Assembly: GCA_039794565.1 (NCBI GenBank)
Contig: JAUQVX010000013.1
Location: 1-64,000, forward strand
Direction: 5' to 3'
Source: Gloeomargarita sp. SRBZ-1_bins_9
GTDB lineage: Bacteria > Cyanobacteriota > Cyanobacteriia > Gloeomargaritales > Gloeomargaritaceae
DNA length: 64,000 nucleotides
A program made the position numbers and the translations under genes. A model generated the notes under the pieces. The model searched no databases and was not told where the DNA came from. It saw nothing but the letters and a program-made list of their open reading frames with translations. Below are positions 36,386 to 45,725 of the stretch, piece by piece (the stretch's first letter is position 1; every line of letters begins with the position of its first letter).

Positions 36386-36763
36386 GGCGGCCATCAATCG
36401 TTTTTCGGAGGCCCAGCATGAACAGTATCTGGCGGCAGGTGCACCTGCGATTGATGGCTACTTGGAAACGCATCAGCTTTTGCAGCGGTATGTCGGTGTT
36501 TTGGGCTTGACGTGACGCGCGCCGAGCAGGACCGGGGGGTTGCGGCGTGGGTGGAAGCGGTTGCCCCTATGGAATGGCTGATGGAAACGGACCAGCGGTT
36601 TTGCGGCTACCGGCTCGAGGTCGAGGCGCTCCGGCAGGGGGTATCCCTTTTGCCGACTGTCCAGCTCTACGACCGGAAGGGCCATCCCTACTGCCGGTGG
36701 TTATTTATCCAGATTCGTAAAACGGTTGCCCCTATACTGGAGGCGTTGTCAAGGGAGCCGGCA
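36386..36763 (+). pseudogene. Remnant of an unrecognised gene, frameshifted, running into the AEC gene
   Basis: Two protein-like stretches read in adjacent frames. The first is SATAAINRFSEAQHEQYLAA...ETHQLLQRYVGVLGL, stopping at TGA near 36514. The second starts one frame away at about 36506: DVTRAEQDRGVAAWVEAVAP ... LLPTVQLYDRKGHPYCRWLF ... LEALSREP. Joined by a single frameshift they read as one helical C-terminal half of a soluble protein that I cannot identify. The second part has no stop before the transporter gene and is in its frame, which creates an artificially long frame from a GTG at 36512. Confidence 0.5.
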
Positions 36764-37669
36764 TTGCCAAGGCTGGTTGAGCTGTACATCACGCTGGCGG
36801 TCTGCACGGGCCTGGGGTGGCTGGTGGAGCCGTATCTGCAACCCAAGCTTCTGGACCGAGTGGGGCAAGGGTTGTTTTGGCTGGGAATGCCCTTGAGTGT
36901 GCTGGGGTTTGTCCTCAATGTGCGGCTGACGGGCCAGGTGTGGTGGGCGGGGCTGGTGGCGCTCCTGGCGTTTGCGGCAGCGTGGGGACTGGGGGAACTT
37001 TGGTGGCGCTGGCGAGGACGACACTGGCCGTTGGCGCGACGGGGGAGTCTCCTGCTTACCGCCATGGCGGGCAATACGGGTTATGTGGGCTATCCGGTGT
37101 GTTTGTTTTTGGTGGGGGCTGAGTACTTTGCCTGGGCGGTGGTGTTTGATCTGATGAATACGCTGGCGGGGTCCTATGGGTTGGGGGTGTGGCTGGCGGC
37201 AAAACTGGGTGGACGGCGGGCGCAACCCTGGCTGGCCCTGGTGCGCAATCCCATGCTGTGGGCGGCGTTATTGGCGCTGGTGTTGTACCGGCTGCCCCGC
37301 CCGGCTTGGGTGAACGTCAGTCTGAAAACGGTGGCCTGGAGTATGGTGGTGGTGTGCCTGGTGCTGATGGGGGTGCGTCTGCGGCAGGTGCGCCATTGGG
37401 GGGAGCTGAAACCGGTGGTCGCCAGTTTGACCATCAAGATGCTGTTGGTGCCGTTGCTGGTGGGGCTGTTGTTGCAGGGAGCGCCGACGCCGGTGCGGTT
37501 GACGTTGGTGTTGCAGGCGGGGATGCCACCGGCGATTGCCACGTTGGTGCTGACCGAGGCCTATGGGTTAGACCCGGGATTTACGGTGAGTGCGATTGGA
37601 CTGGGGTTGGGCGTACTGTTGCTCACTTTGCCGGTGTGGTTGCTGCTGTTTGGCGGGGGGATGAATTAG
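36764..37669 (+). CDS. AEC-family (auxin efflux carrier-like) transporter
   Basis: About 301 residues from the TTG at 36764, which has AAGGGAG six bases upstream. This gives the normal length of bacterial AEC permeases and puts the first helix (LVELYITLAVCTGLGWLVEP) at the N-terminus. A longer frame from GTG 36512 adds 84 residues of unrelated remnant. Ten predicted membrane helices are visible, with the conserved NTGYVGYP motif and the late GMPPAIATLVLTEAYGLD motif. The family transports carboxylates such as malate or auxin-like acids; the substrate here is unknown. Confidence 0.82.
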   Translation: MPRLVELYITLAVCTGLGWLVEPYLQPKLLDRVGQGLFWLGMPLSVLGFVLNVRLTGQVWWAGLVALLAFAAAWGLGELWWRWRGRHWPLARRGSLLLTAMAGNTGYVGYPVCLFLVGAEYFAWAVVFDLMNTLAGSYGLGVWLAAKLGGRRAQPWLALVRNPMLWAALLALVLYRLPRPAWVNVSLKTVAWSMVVVCLVLMGVRLRQVRHWGELKPVVASLTIKMLLVPLLVGLLLQGAPTPVRLTLVLQAGMPPAIATLVLTEAYGLDPGFTVSAIGLGLGVLLLTLPVWLLLFGGGMN

Positions 37670-37716
37670 GGCCGCTAGAATGGAAATGGTGTACAGGGTG
37701 TAGCGATTGACAGGCT

Positions 37717-40308
37717 GTGCAGCCGACCGACCCCAATAAATTCACTGAAAAGGCCTGGGAAGCGATTGTCAAGTCCCAAGACATTGCCCGCCGCTATCGC
37801 CAGCAGCAATTGGAAGTGGAACATCTCATGTTGGCGCTGCTGGAGCAGAACGATTATGCCGCCAAAATGCTGGTGCAAAGTGGGTGTGACCTGGCGCAGT
37901 GCACCCAGCAGTTGGACCTGTTTGCCCGGCGGCAACCCCAAGTCAGCGCGGCCAATGGGCAACTGTATCTGGGGCGGTTTTTAGACATCTTGCTGGACCG
38001 GGCGGAAGCCCAGCGCCTGACCTGGAACGATGCCCTGATTTCCGTCGAGCACCTGCTGCTGGGGTTTAGCGAGGACGAACGCCTGGGCCGGCGGTTGCTG
38101 CAAAGTCTGGGGGTGACTACTGAGCAACTGATCACTGCTATCAAAGCCATCCGGGGTAACCAGCGGGTGCAGGACGCCAACCCGGAGGCCCACTATCAGG
38201 CCCTGGAGCGCTATGGCCGGGATTTGACCGAGCAGGCGCGTGCGGGGAAGCTGGACCCAGTGATCGGGCGAGATGAGGAAATCCGGCGGGTCATCCAGGT
38301 CCTGTCACGGCGCACGAAAAATAACCCGGTGCTCATTGGTGAACCGGGGGTGGGGAAAACGGCCATTGCCGAGGGTCTGGCGCAACGAATTGTCAATGGG
38401 GACGTGCCGGAATCCCTGAAAAACCGCCGTTTGATTTCCCTGGATGTGGGGAGTTTGGTGGCGGGGGCGCGCTACCGGGGGGATTTTGAAAAGCGTTTGC
38501 AGGCGGTGCTGCGGGAGGTCACGGAAGCCGCCGGGCAGGTGATTTTGTTTATTGACGAGCTGCATACGGTGGTGGGGGCGGGAGCGACCCAGGGCACCAT
38601 GGACGCGGGCAATCTGCTCAAACCCATGCTGGCCCGGGGCGAGCTACGCTGTATTGGGGCCACCACCCTGGACGAATACCGCAAGCACATTGAGAAAGAC
38701 GCGGCCCTAGAGCGGCGTTTCCAGCCCATTCGCGTCGAAGAACCCAGCCTGGACAACGCCATTGCCATCCTGCGGGGTCTGAAAGAGCGCTATGAGGTGC
38801 ACCACGGGGTGAAAATTGCCGACGCGGCCCTGGTGGCAGCCGTCACCTTGTCGGTGCGCTATATCCCCGACCGTTTCTTACCCGACAAGGCCATCGATCT
38901 CATTGACGAGGCCGCCGCCAAATTGAAGATGGAAATTACGTCCAAACCGGAGGAATTAGAGGTCATTGAACGGCGGCTAATGCAACTGGAAATGGAGCGC
39001 CTGTCCCTGGTGGATGACCGGGATGCCGTCAGCCAAACCCGTCTGCGGAAAATCGAGCAGGACATTGCGGTCTTGAGTGCCCAGCAACAGTCCCTGAACC
39101 GGCAGTGGCAAAGCGAAAAACAACTCCTGGAGGCCATCAAAGCCCTAAAACAGGAGGAGGAGCACATCCGGGTGCAAATTGAGCAGGCGGAGCGCAACTA
39201 TGACCTGAACCGGGCGGCGCAGTTGAAGTACGGTCGTCTGGAGGCCCTGCATCAGGAATTGGAGGCTAAAGAAGCGGCCCTGGCAGAAATCCAGTCGCGC
39301 AGTTCCACCCTGTTGCGGGAGCAGGTCACGGAAGCAGATGTGGCGGAAATCGTCGCCAAGTGGACGGGGATTCCGGTGCGACGGCTGCTGGAATCGGAGC
39401 GACAAAAACTGTTGCATCTGGAGCAATACCTGCACCAGAAGGTGATCGGCCAGGACCAGGCGGTGAAGGCGGTTGCGGCTGCCATTCGGCGGACCCGCGC
39501 GGGTTTGAAGTCGCCCCGGCGTCCCATCGGTTCGTTTCTGTTTTTAGGCCCCACAGGTGTTGGGAAAACGGAACTGGCCCGCACTTTAGCCGAAGCCCTG
39601 TTTGACAGCGAGCAGGCCCTAGTGCGCCTGGATATGTCGGAGTATATGGAAAAACACAGCATTTCCCGTCTGTTGGGGGCGCCGCCGGGGTACGTGGGCT
39701 ATGAAGAAGGGGGGCAGTTGTCCACGGCTATTCGCCGGCGTCCCTATGCGGTGGTGTTGTTGGATGAGATTGAAAAGGCCCACCCCGACATTTTCAACGT
39801 ACTGTTGCAAATTCTGGACGACGGGCGGGTAACGGATTCCCAGGGGCGGCTAGTGGACTTTCGCAACACCATCATTGTCATGACCAGCAATATCGGCAGT
39901 GAACTGATCCTAGAAGGCAGCGAAACTCCCGCCTATCTGGAGCCGAAAATTCGCCAGTTGTTATCGGCCCATTTTCGCCCGGAATTTCTCAACCGCATTG
40001 ACGAAATCATCATTTTCCACTGTTTGAACCGGGAGCAACTGCGGGCGATTGTGCAATTACAAATCCAACAGCTCCAGCAATTGCTGGCCGAGCAGCAGGT
40101 GACGTTGGAGGTGACGCCGGCGGCAGTGGACTATTTGGTGACGGCGGGCTATGACCCGGCCTACGGCGCGCGACCCCTGCGACGGGCAATCCAACGGGAA
40201 TTGGAAAATCCCTTGGCTGACTTCCTACTCAGTCAACCCCCCAGTGGCCCCCTAAAAATTCGCGTGGATATGCAAGGCCAGCAATTAGCGCTCGTGCGGT
40301 GCCTGTGA
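37717..40308 (+). CDS. clpB: ATP-dependent disaggregase ClpB
   Basis: An 863-residue Hsp100 chaperone of standard length, beginning at GTG 37717. It has an N-domain with two Clp_N repeats (1-145), AAA-1 with Walker A GEPGVGKT and Walker B FIDELHT, a long coiled-coil M-domain (about 405-525) that distinguishes ClpB from ClpC/ClpA, and AAA-2 with [23 protein letters not shown] and GYVGYEEGG pore loop. It resolubilises protein aggregates with DnaK. No CIRCE element or clear heat-shock promoter is visible in the 47-bp upstream gap. Its end overlaps the psiE-like gene by 24 bp. Confidence 0.96.
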   Translation: MQPTDPNKFTEKAWEAIVKSQDIARRYRQQQLEVEHLMLALLEQNDYAAKMLVQSGCDLAQCTQQLDLFARRQPQVSAANGQLYLGRFLDILLDRAEAQRLTWNDALISVEHLLLGFSEDERLGRRLLQSLGVTTEQLITAIKAIRGNQRVQDANPEAHYQALERYGRDLTEQARAGKLDPVIGRDEEIRRVIQVLSRRTKNNPVLIGEPGVGKTAIAEGLAQRIVNGDVPESLKNRRLISLDVGSLVAGARYRGDFEKRLQAVLREVTEAAGQVILFIDELHTVVGAGATQGTMDAGNLLKPMLARGELRCIGATTLDEYRKHIEKDAALERRFQPIRVEEPSLDNAIAILRGLKERYEVHHGVKIADAALVAAVTLSVRYIPDRFLPDKAIDLIDEAAAKLKMEITSKPEELEVIERRLMQLEMERLSLVDDRDAVSQTRLRKIEQDIAVLSAQQQSLNRQWQSEKQLLEAIKALKQEEEHIRVQIEQAERNYDLNRAAQLKYGRLEALHQELEAKEAALAEIQSRSSTLLREQVTEADVAEIVAKWTGIPVRRLLESERQKLLHLEQYLHQKVIGQDQAVKAVAAAIRRTRAGLKSPRRPIGSFLFLGPTGVGKTELARTLAEALFDSEQALVRLDMSEYMEKHSISRLLGAPPGYVGYEEGGQLSTAIRRRPYAVVLLDEIEKAHPDIFNVLLQILDDGRVTDSQGRLVDFRNTIIVMTSNIGSELILEGSETPAYLEPKIRQLLSAHFRPEFLNRIDEIIIFHCLNREQLRAIVQLQIQQLQQLLAEQQVTLEVTPAAVDYLVTAGYDPAYGARPLRRAIQRELENPLADFLLSQPPSGPLKIRVDMQGQQLALVRCL

Positions 40309-40737
40309 ACGGCGGATAATCCAGTAACTGACGGACAGGGCCAGGACTGCCGCCGCCAAACCCACCAGCCCCAAACCCGTGGTTTTCTCCAAATCCAAAA
40401 TAATGATTTTCCGGGCTACGGCAATGAGGGAGGTGACAATGACTAACTCCACCTGAAACACATGCCTGCGCAGGTAAGCCGTAATATTTTCCAGAATCTC
40501 CAGGGCAATCAATACATTCAAAAACGCCCCGAAAATCGTAAACAAATTCTCGCCAAAAAATCCCTTGGGTTTGCTGGCGAGTTCCACAACTAATAGGCGC
40601 AATAAATCGATCAACGCGATGACAATCACCCCCACCATGGCCAAGGAGAGCAAGCGGGCCACCCCCCCTTCGACCGACGCGATAAACCCCAGGAACCCGG
40701 TTTCTCCCCAGAAATCCCTAAACCGCCAGCGTTTCAT
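40285..40737 (-). CDS. PsiE-family (phosphate-starvation-inducible) membrane protein
   Basis: About 150 residues from ATG 40737; the longer frame overlaps ndhF. Four membrane helices are visible (LLSLAMVGVIVIALIDLLRL, LFTIFGAFLNVLIALEILEN, LVIVTSLIAVARKIIIL, LGLVGLAAAVLALSVSYWI). The EILENI...YLR and ARKIIILDLE motifs are those of the PsiE domain. The function of PsiE proteins is unsettled. The start lies 4 bp beyond the ndhF3-like stop, so the two are an operon. Confidence 0.78.
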   Translation of the reverse strand: MKRWRFRDFWGETGFLGFIASVEGGVARLLSLAMVGVIVIALIDLLRLLVVELASKPKGFFGENLFTIFGAFLNVLIALEILENITAYLRRHVFQVELVIVTSLIAVARKIIILDLEKTTGLGLVGLAAAVLALSVSYWIIRRSQAPHER

Positions 40738-40741
40738 GGCC

Positions 40742-42568
40742 CTAGCGCCCGAGCTGCCAGAGCCACCAGCCCACCAGCACCACCCCCGCCAGGATGGTGA
40801 GCACATAGAGCTGGGATTTACCGCTGACGCTGTATTTGAGCAGTTGGCCGCTGAAGATCGTCGAGACCCCCAGGAAATGCACCAGCCCGTCCACCACGTA
40901 GCGGTCCAACCAAGCCGTCAGCCGGGAGCCAACCCGCACCAACTGCACCACCGTTGCCTGGTACACCGGTTCAATGTAGAAGTCGTAGGCCAGCAAATCC
41001 TGCCCCAAACGCCACCACCGCTGGGTTGAGCGCAGACCCCGTCGTTCCAGTTTGAGCAGCGCTCCGGCTCCTACCCCCAGCGCCCCCGAGGCCACCAGCA
41101 ACAGGACTTCCCCCCGCGGCCAGGGTCCCCAGGTCCCCAGCGGCAGCCACCGATTCAGGAACACCGGCGCCAACACCGTTATCACCATCATCGCCACCAT
41201 CGGTACGGCCATCGGCCAGGCCACTTCCGGCGTCCGGCGGGTTTTGGGCTGCACCGGCCCCAGAAACACCAAACGAAACACCCGCGTGAGATTGAGGGCA
41301 CACAGGAAATTCACCGTCAACACCAGGCCCAACAATCCATTGGGCAGGGTGACCGACCAGCGGCTCAGCACCCAAAACATACCCAAGGGAAACAGGGCCA
41401 CCAACCCCGCCGCCCCCACCACAAAACTCAGCAGCGTCGCCGGCATCCGCCGCCCAATCCCTCCCATTTCCGTCATGTTTTGGCTAGAGGTGGTGATGGT
41501 AACCGCCCCCGCGCTCATAAACAACGACACCTTAGCCACTGCATGGGCCAGCAACAACAAAAAAGCAATATCCGGCTGTTGCAGACCCACGGCAATAAAC
41601 ACCAACCCCAAGTAGGCACTGGTGGAGTGGGACAGCGTCCGCTTGATGTCAATCTGCGCCAAGGCCATCAACATCGTACCGAGAGCCGTCACTGCCCCCA
41701 AAAAGATCAAAGCGGCCAAGGCAACTGGCGAACGGGATACCACCGGCTCCAACTGAATCAACACATAAGCCCCAGCCATCACCACCACCGAATTGCGCAA
41801 AGCCGAAGCCGGATGGGGACCTTCCATGGCTTCATCCAGCCACAGGTGCAAAGGAAACTGGGCGCACTTACCCGTCGGCCCGGCAATCAAGGCCAACCCC
41901 AGCCAAGTCCACCCCAGAGGAGACAAATCCGCCGTTTTGGCCCAGGCAGTGATTTCGGGAAACGTCAACCCCGCCCCCAACCCCGATAGAGCTACTACCC
42001 CCATTAGGAAGATCACATCCCCCACCCGTTTGGTCAAAAACGCATCTCGGGCCGCCTTCACCACCAGGGGTTGGGCGTACCAAAAGCCCACCAGCAAATA
42101 GGTAGATAGGGTGAGCATCTCCAGCAGAGCATAACTCAAAAACAGGGAATCACTCAGGGCAATCCCCCCCAAAGCCGATTCAAAAAAGCCCAGCAAACTG
42201 TAAAACCGCGCCAGGGACCAATCCTTTTCCATATAGCCCAGGGCGAACAATTGGGCCAGCAAGGTAAAGGCATTGACCGTTGTTAAAGCCAGAAGCGTAG
42301 CCGGTGAAACCGTTATCGCCAGAGTCAGGTCCAAATTCGCCACCTGAAACCAGGGCCACGTCAACTCCCGGGGGGGAAAATCACCGCCGACAACAAGGGC
42401 CAAGCCGCTGTGAAGGAACGCCAGCAGTGAAGCCAGCATATTGAGATAAGCTGCCGGTCGTTGCCCCGTGCGCCGAATCAGGCCCAGGGACCAGGGCAGG
42501 GTGATGATAGCCCCCAGTAGCCCATAAATCGGGCATAGCCAAACCGTCTCCAGCATCCAGTGCCCCAT
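40742..42568 (-). CDS. NDH-1 subunit NdhF3/NdhF4-like (CO2-uptake type NADH-dehydrogenase subunit 5)
   Basis: A 608-residue, multi-helix antiporter-like subunit (proton_antipo_M fold). Starting from the ATG at 42568 (AGG seven bases upstream; GTG at 42574 is an alternative), the N-terminus WLCPIYGLLGAIITLPWSLG and the segments GYMEKDWSLARFYSLLGFFE, ARDAFLTKRVGDVIFLMGV and GKCAQFPLHLWLDEAMEGPHPASAL match NdhF3/F4 of cyanobacterial NDH-1MS complexes. It is shorter than NdhF1 (about 680). These complexes drive CO2 hydration with CupA/CupB. Unusually, no ndhD or cup gene follows; a PsiE gene does. Confidence 0.82.
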   Translation of the reverse strand: MGHWMLETVWLCPIYGLLGAIITLPWSLGLIRRTGQRPAAYLNMLASLLAFLHSGLALVVGGDFPPRELTWPWFQVANLDLTLAITVSPATLLALTTVNAFTLLAQLFALGYMEKDWSLARFYSLLGFFESALGGIALSDSLFLSYALLEMLTLSTYLLVGFWYAQPLVVKAARDAFLTKRVGDVIFLMGVVALSGLGAGLTFPEITAWAKTADLSPLGWTWLGLALIAGPTGKCAQFPLHLWLDEAMEGPHPASALRNSVVVMAGAYVLIQLEPVVSRSPVALAALIFLGAVTALGTMLMALAQIDIKRTLSHSTSAYLGLVFIAVGLQQPDIAFLLLLAHAVAKVSLFMSAGAVTITTSSQNMTEMGGIGRRMPATLLSFVVGAAGLVALFPLGMFWVLSRWSVTLPNGLLGLVLTVNFLCALNLTRVFRLVFLGPVQPKTRRTPEVAWPMAVPMVAMMVITVLAPVFLNRWLPLGTWGPWPRGEVLLLVASGALGVGAGALLKLERRGLRSTQRWWRLGQDLLAYDFYIEPVYQATVVQLVRVGSRLTAWLDRYVVDGLVHFLGVSTIFSGQLLKYSVSGKSQLYVLTILAGVVLVGWWLWQLGR

Positions 42569-42600
42569 CGTCACACCTGAGGTTATTGTCCCATGTTGAG

Positions 42601-43584
42601 CTACCAGTAGCAGCCGGACTCGACGATGTCAGCCTTGGGTGGCACTTCGTGGGGCGCTGGCCGCACCCAATATTCATTGTAGAGCCGTTGAAAAAACGGG
42701 CGTTCATCCCACCGTTTGCCCTTGATGCCAAAAAGAATCTGGGTCGCGCCCCCCAAGTGCACTGCTTTTTTCCCCAGACGTTTGACATGGGCCGCCAAGG
42801 GTAACCCATAGGCCCCCGCTCCAATCAGGGCAATATCGAAGTCCATTTGGGCAATTTGCTCAGCCATCCAATCGAGAGCTGCAAACCAATCGGGAAAACC
42901 ACAGTCATTTCCGGCAATGGATTGTACCGCCTTAAACGTTTTCAGCTCAAATTCCGGCAACACATCGGGATTCTGAAACAGAAGTTCTCGTTTGCGATAC
43001 TGCTGCCAAATTGTATCGGCGAACGGATGGACGACCAAAACCGTCTTTCCCCGGAGCGCCTTCGACCAAGGCCGTTCATGGTAATAGGGTTCTAAGTCTT
43101 CCAGTTTGACCTTAACTGCCTGGCGAATCAGTGGGCTGAAGAGACGCTCATCAGGTAGCCAGGAACCCAGCACATCGATCAAGGGCATATCCTGAAGCAT
43201 CCGTTCGCAAAAGCGCTCCAGGTAGGCCGGTTCTGCTGGGAAGAATCCCGCATTGTAGCGCATCTTTTTTTTGATATTGTCATCCCACCAAAATGGCCCC
43301 CCTCGACCAGTGATATAGCCCCAGCTTTTTTGCCCGGGAAATGTCGTTTTTTTATGAATCCAGTAGTAATGGGCCAGCGCTCCGAGTTCCACACCCCCAA
43401 AACGGGCGATCATACAGGGTTCAAGCGCGGCTATTTGGTCCTGGATGACGTCACTGGCGGCCTGCCCCGTGTAGTCCACGACCGGTAACGATAGCGTTGG
43501 CTGGACTCCCGTCAATTTCCTGCCCCAACCGTAGAGACGGCGACCCGTATTGAGCAAACGAATTGTCAAGCCCTTCACCGTCAT
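42601..43584 (-). CDS. GT-D/DUF1792-like putative glycosyltransferase, copy 1
   Basis: About 327 residues from ATG 43584. A TTG at 43596 lies within the previous gene's stop. It contains the RFG-x-x-E motif (MIARFGGVELGAL), the VLVVHPFADTI motif, and a C-terminal IALIGAGAYGLPLAAHVKRLG, GGATQILFG pattern. This combination is seen in GT-D fold (DUF1792) transferases of polysaccharide loci. The assignment is by motif resemblance only. It is a tandem duplicate of the following entry and is transcribed after it. Confidence 0.6.
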   Translation of the reverse strand: MTVKGLTIRLLNTGRRLYGWGRKLTGVQPTLSLPVVDYTGQAASDVIQDQIAALEPCMIARFGGVELGALAHYYWIHKKTTFPGQKSWGYITGRGGPFWWDDNIKKKMRYNAGFFPAEPAYLERFCERMLQDMPLIDVLGSWLPDERLFSPLIRQAVKVKLEDLEPYYHERPWSKALRGKTVLVVHPFADTIWQQYRKRELLFQNPDVLPEFELKTFKAVQSIAGNDCGFPDWFAALDWMAEQIAQMDFDIALIGAGAYGLPLAAHVKRLGKKAVHLGGATQILFGIKGKRWDERPFFQRLYNEYWVRPAPHEVPPKADIVESGCYW

Positions 43585-43589
43585 TGCCG

Positions 43590-44558
43590 TCACCAATAGG
43601 CTTTGACGCGACCGATTTTGGGGGGAATTTCGTGGGGAAACGGACGCACCCAGTGCTCATTATATAACTGTTGAAAGAAGGGGATTTCGTCCCAGCGTCC
43701 CCCCTTGATGCCCAAAAGAATCTGCGTCGGACCCCCCAAATGGATGCCTTTTTTCCCCAGGCGTTTGACATGGGCCGCCAAGGGTAACCCATAGGCCCCC
43801 GCCCCAATGATTGCAATGTCGAATTCAATTTTCCCTATTTCTTCACACATCCACTCGAAAGCTGCAAACCAATCGGGAAAACCACATTCATTCCCCGCGA
43901 TCGATTGCACTGCTCGCAAGGTCTTTAACTCAAACTCCGGGAGTACATCGGGATTGGCAAACAGTTTCTCCCGTTTCTGATACTGCTGGCGAATAGTATC
44001 CACAAAGGGGTGAACCACCAGGACCCTTTTGCCACGCAAAGCACAGGACCAGGGATGCTCATGGTAGTAAGGCTCCAAATCAGGAAAACGTACCAAGCGC
44101 GCCTGGGTTAACAAATGGCAGATTTGGCGCACCATGTAGTCCTGCTTCCCTTGCCAAAGCGCCAAAACATCAATGAGGGGCATATCCGCCAGCAGCCGTT
44201 CACCAAAGCGCTCCACATATTCAGGTTTAGCCGGAAAAAAACCCGCATCCATGCCGATGGATTCCAGAGCGCTGGCGTCCCACCAGAAATGATGGATACG
44301 ACCACGGATATAATTCCAGGATTTTTCTCCCCAGTACAGGGCAGGACGGCGGATGTGATAGGCCCGCAACGTTGCATTCAACTCCACATTGCCAAAACGA
44401 CAAATCAGACAGGGGTTGGGGGCTTCAATGACCTGTTGAATGTAATCGCTGGCCGCTTGACCCGCATAGTCCACCTCTATTGGGGGCGCAACCACCGGTC
44501 GAACCCTGCCGTACACCCGCCGCAGCAATTTCAAGGTTGGAATGATCCCCGGTAACAA
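43590..44558 (-). CDS. GT-D/DUF1792-like putative glycosyltransferase, copy 2
   Basis: A 322-residue paralogue of the adjacent copy, very similar from the RFGNVE motif to the end (for example NPDVLPEFELKT and QSIAGNECGFPDWFAA versus QSIAGNDCGFPDWFAA). The start is TTG 44558 with GGAGAT six bases upstream; no in-frame ATG is close. The same RFG-x-x-E, VVHPF and IGAGAYGLPLAAHVKRLGKK motifs are present. The first 45 residues differ most between the copies. It is the upstream gene of the pair, with 5 bp between stop and next ATG. Confidence 0.6.
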   Translation of the reverse strand: MLPGIIPTLKLLRRVYGRVRPVVAPPIEVDYAGQAASDYIQQVIEAPNPCLICRFGNVELNATLRAYHIRRPALYWGEKSWNYIRGRIHHFWWDASALESIGMDAGFFPAKPEYVERFGERLLADMPLIDVLALWQGKQDYMVRQICHLLTQARLVRFPDLEPYYHEHPWSCALRGKRVLVVHPFVDTIRQQYQKREKLFANPDVLPEFELKTLRAVQSIAGNECGFPDWFAAFEWMCEEIGKIEFDIAIIGAGAYGLPLAAHVKRLGKKGIHLGGPTQILLGIKGGRWDEIPFFQQLYNEHWVRPFPHEIPPKIGRVKAYW

Positions 44559-44597
44559 AGGGCATCTCCAGAGCGAGCACCAGTATTTATCCTATAC

Positions 44598-45071
44598 TCA
44601 ATCGCACCAGGTCCACTCCCGAAACAGGGCCGCTTGTCCGTAAAACCGACCCTGATCATCCATCACATTCCATAGGACAGCGTTGCGGAATTGGAAGCGT
44701 CGTCCCCGGCGGGTGATCCGAATGCCCCCATACCCCTGCGCCCAACCTTGGGTTTTGACCTGGTAGAGCAATTGTGCCCGCTCTGGTTGCAATTCAGGGG
44801 CAGCCGAGAGTCGCGACGGTAGGCCAATCCATTGCTCCCAAGTGGTCTCCCACAAATCTAAGGCCCGCCGGTTGCCGTAGTTGAAGCAGGGGTCCGGTTG
44901 AGCATCGTGGGAAACCAGCACAAAGGGCGCCTCAAACAAACACTGAGCCAACTCAACAAGATGACTATCGGTGTCCAGCAATTTTTGCCCCATCCAGTGA
45001 TGAAAACTATAGGCCAGCAAGTGACTATGCCATTGCACAGCTGGATCCTGCCAGGGATATATCCCACTCAT
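44598..45071 (-). CDS. MEKHLA-domain (PAS-like) protein
   Basis: A 157-residue protein; the ATG at 45071 overlaps the stop of the uracil-DNA glycosylase gene (ATGA). The sequence is covered by a MEKHLA domain, a PAS-related sensor fold: SHLLAYSFHHWMGQKLLD, PFVLVSHDAQPDPCFNYGNR, ALDLWETTWEQWIGLPSRLS and the C-terminal RFQFRNAVLWNVMDDQGRFYG. Stand-alone MEKHLA proteins occur in cyanobacteria and plants (fused to HD-ZIP factors); the ligand is not known. Co-translation with a DNA-repair enzyme is notable. Confidence 0.85.
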   Translation of the reverse strand: MSGIYPWQDPAVQWHSHLLAYSFHHWMGQKLLDTDSHLVELAQCLFEAPFVLVSHDAQPDPCFNYGNRRALDLWETTWEQWIGLPSRLSAAPELQPERAQLLYQVKTQGWAQGYGGIRITRRGRRFQFRNAVLWNVMDDQGRFYGQAALFREWTWCD

Positions 45072-45712
45072 GCCCGGGTTAACTCGTCTAATCGCGCCCG
45101 CACAGCTTGGATGTCCTGCCACATGAGCCATTTGGGACTGCCGACTTCCCGGGACGGGTTGCGCAGTAAAAAGGCCGGGTGAAAAACGGGCATACACTCG
45201 TACCCCTGCCACTGAAACCACTGGCCTCGAATTTTGGTAATCCCCCGCTTGTCCCCCAACACCGCCTGGACCGCCACCGCCCCTGCCAGCAGGATGATTT
45301 TGGGATTCACCAAGCGAATTTGCGCCAGTAAGTAGGGTTTGCAGGCGGCCACCTCATCGGGTTCCGGATTGCGATTGCCGGGGGGACGACATTTGATCAC
45401 ATTGCAGATATACACATCCCGCTCGCTATCGAGACGCACCGAGGCCAGGATTTTGTCCAGCAGTTGCCCTGCTTTCCCCACAAACGGCAAACCCGTTTCG
45501 TCTTCCTGTTGCCCCGGCGCTTCCCCGATTACCATCAACGGCGCCCGAGGATTGCCCCGGCTGACCACCACATGGGTGCGGGTAGCCGCCAACTTGCATT
45601 TGTGACAGCTTTGACAGGCTCGGTTGAGGACCTCCAAGTCGGCGTAGTCCACCGGCGGTGGGGTCACCGTTTCCGACGCCAATTGAAATAAATCCATTTG
45701 CTCGCCGGCCAT
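45068..45712 (-). CDS. udg: Uracil-DNA glycosylase, type 4 (4Fe-4S)
   Basis: A 214-residue family 4 UDG. The four iron-sulfur cysteines are in CQSCHKC (two ligands near 33-36), in the CRPPGNRNP region and at CKPY. The catalytic motif GEAPGQQED and the second motif HPAFLLR are intact. It removes uracil from DNA after cytosine deamination; the type 4 enzyme is common in thermophiles and cyanobacteria. The start is at ATG 45712, or at M6. Confidence 0.92.
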   Translation of the reverse strand: MAGEQMDLFQLASETVTPPPVDYADLEVLNRACQSCHKCKLAATRTHVVVSRGNPRAPLMVIGEAPGQQEDETGLPFVGKAGQLLDKILASVRLDSERDVYICNVIKCRPPGNRNPEPDEVAACKPYLLAQIRLVNPKIILLAGAVAVQAVLGDKRGITKIRGQWFQWQGYECMPVFHPAFLLRNPSREVGSPKWLMWQDIQAVRARLDELTRA

Positions 45713-45725
45713 CTCACTCCCCCAC

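Noticed and set aside
36304-36510. Segment AAVDLAQKVFQVA as an IS110-type transposase remnant
   Set aside because: The similarity is short, catalytic residues are absent and no terminal repeats are seen.
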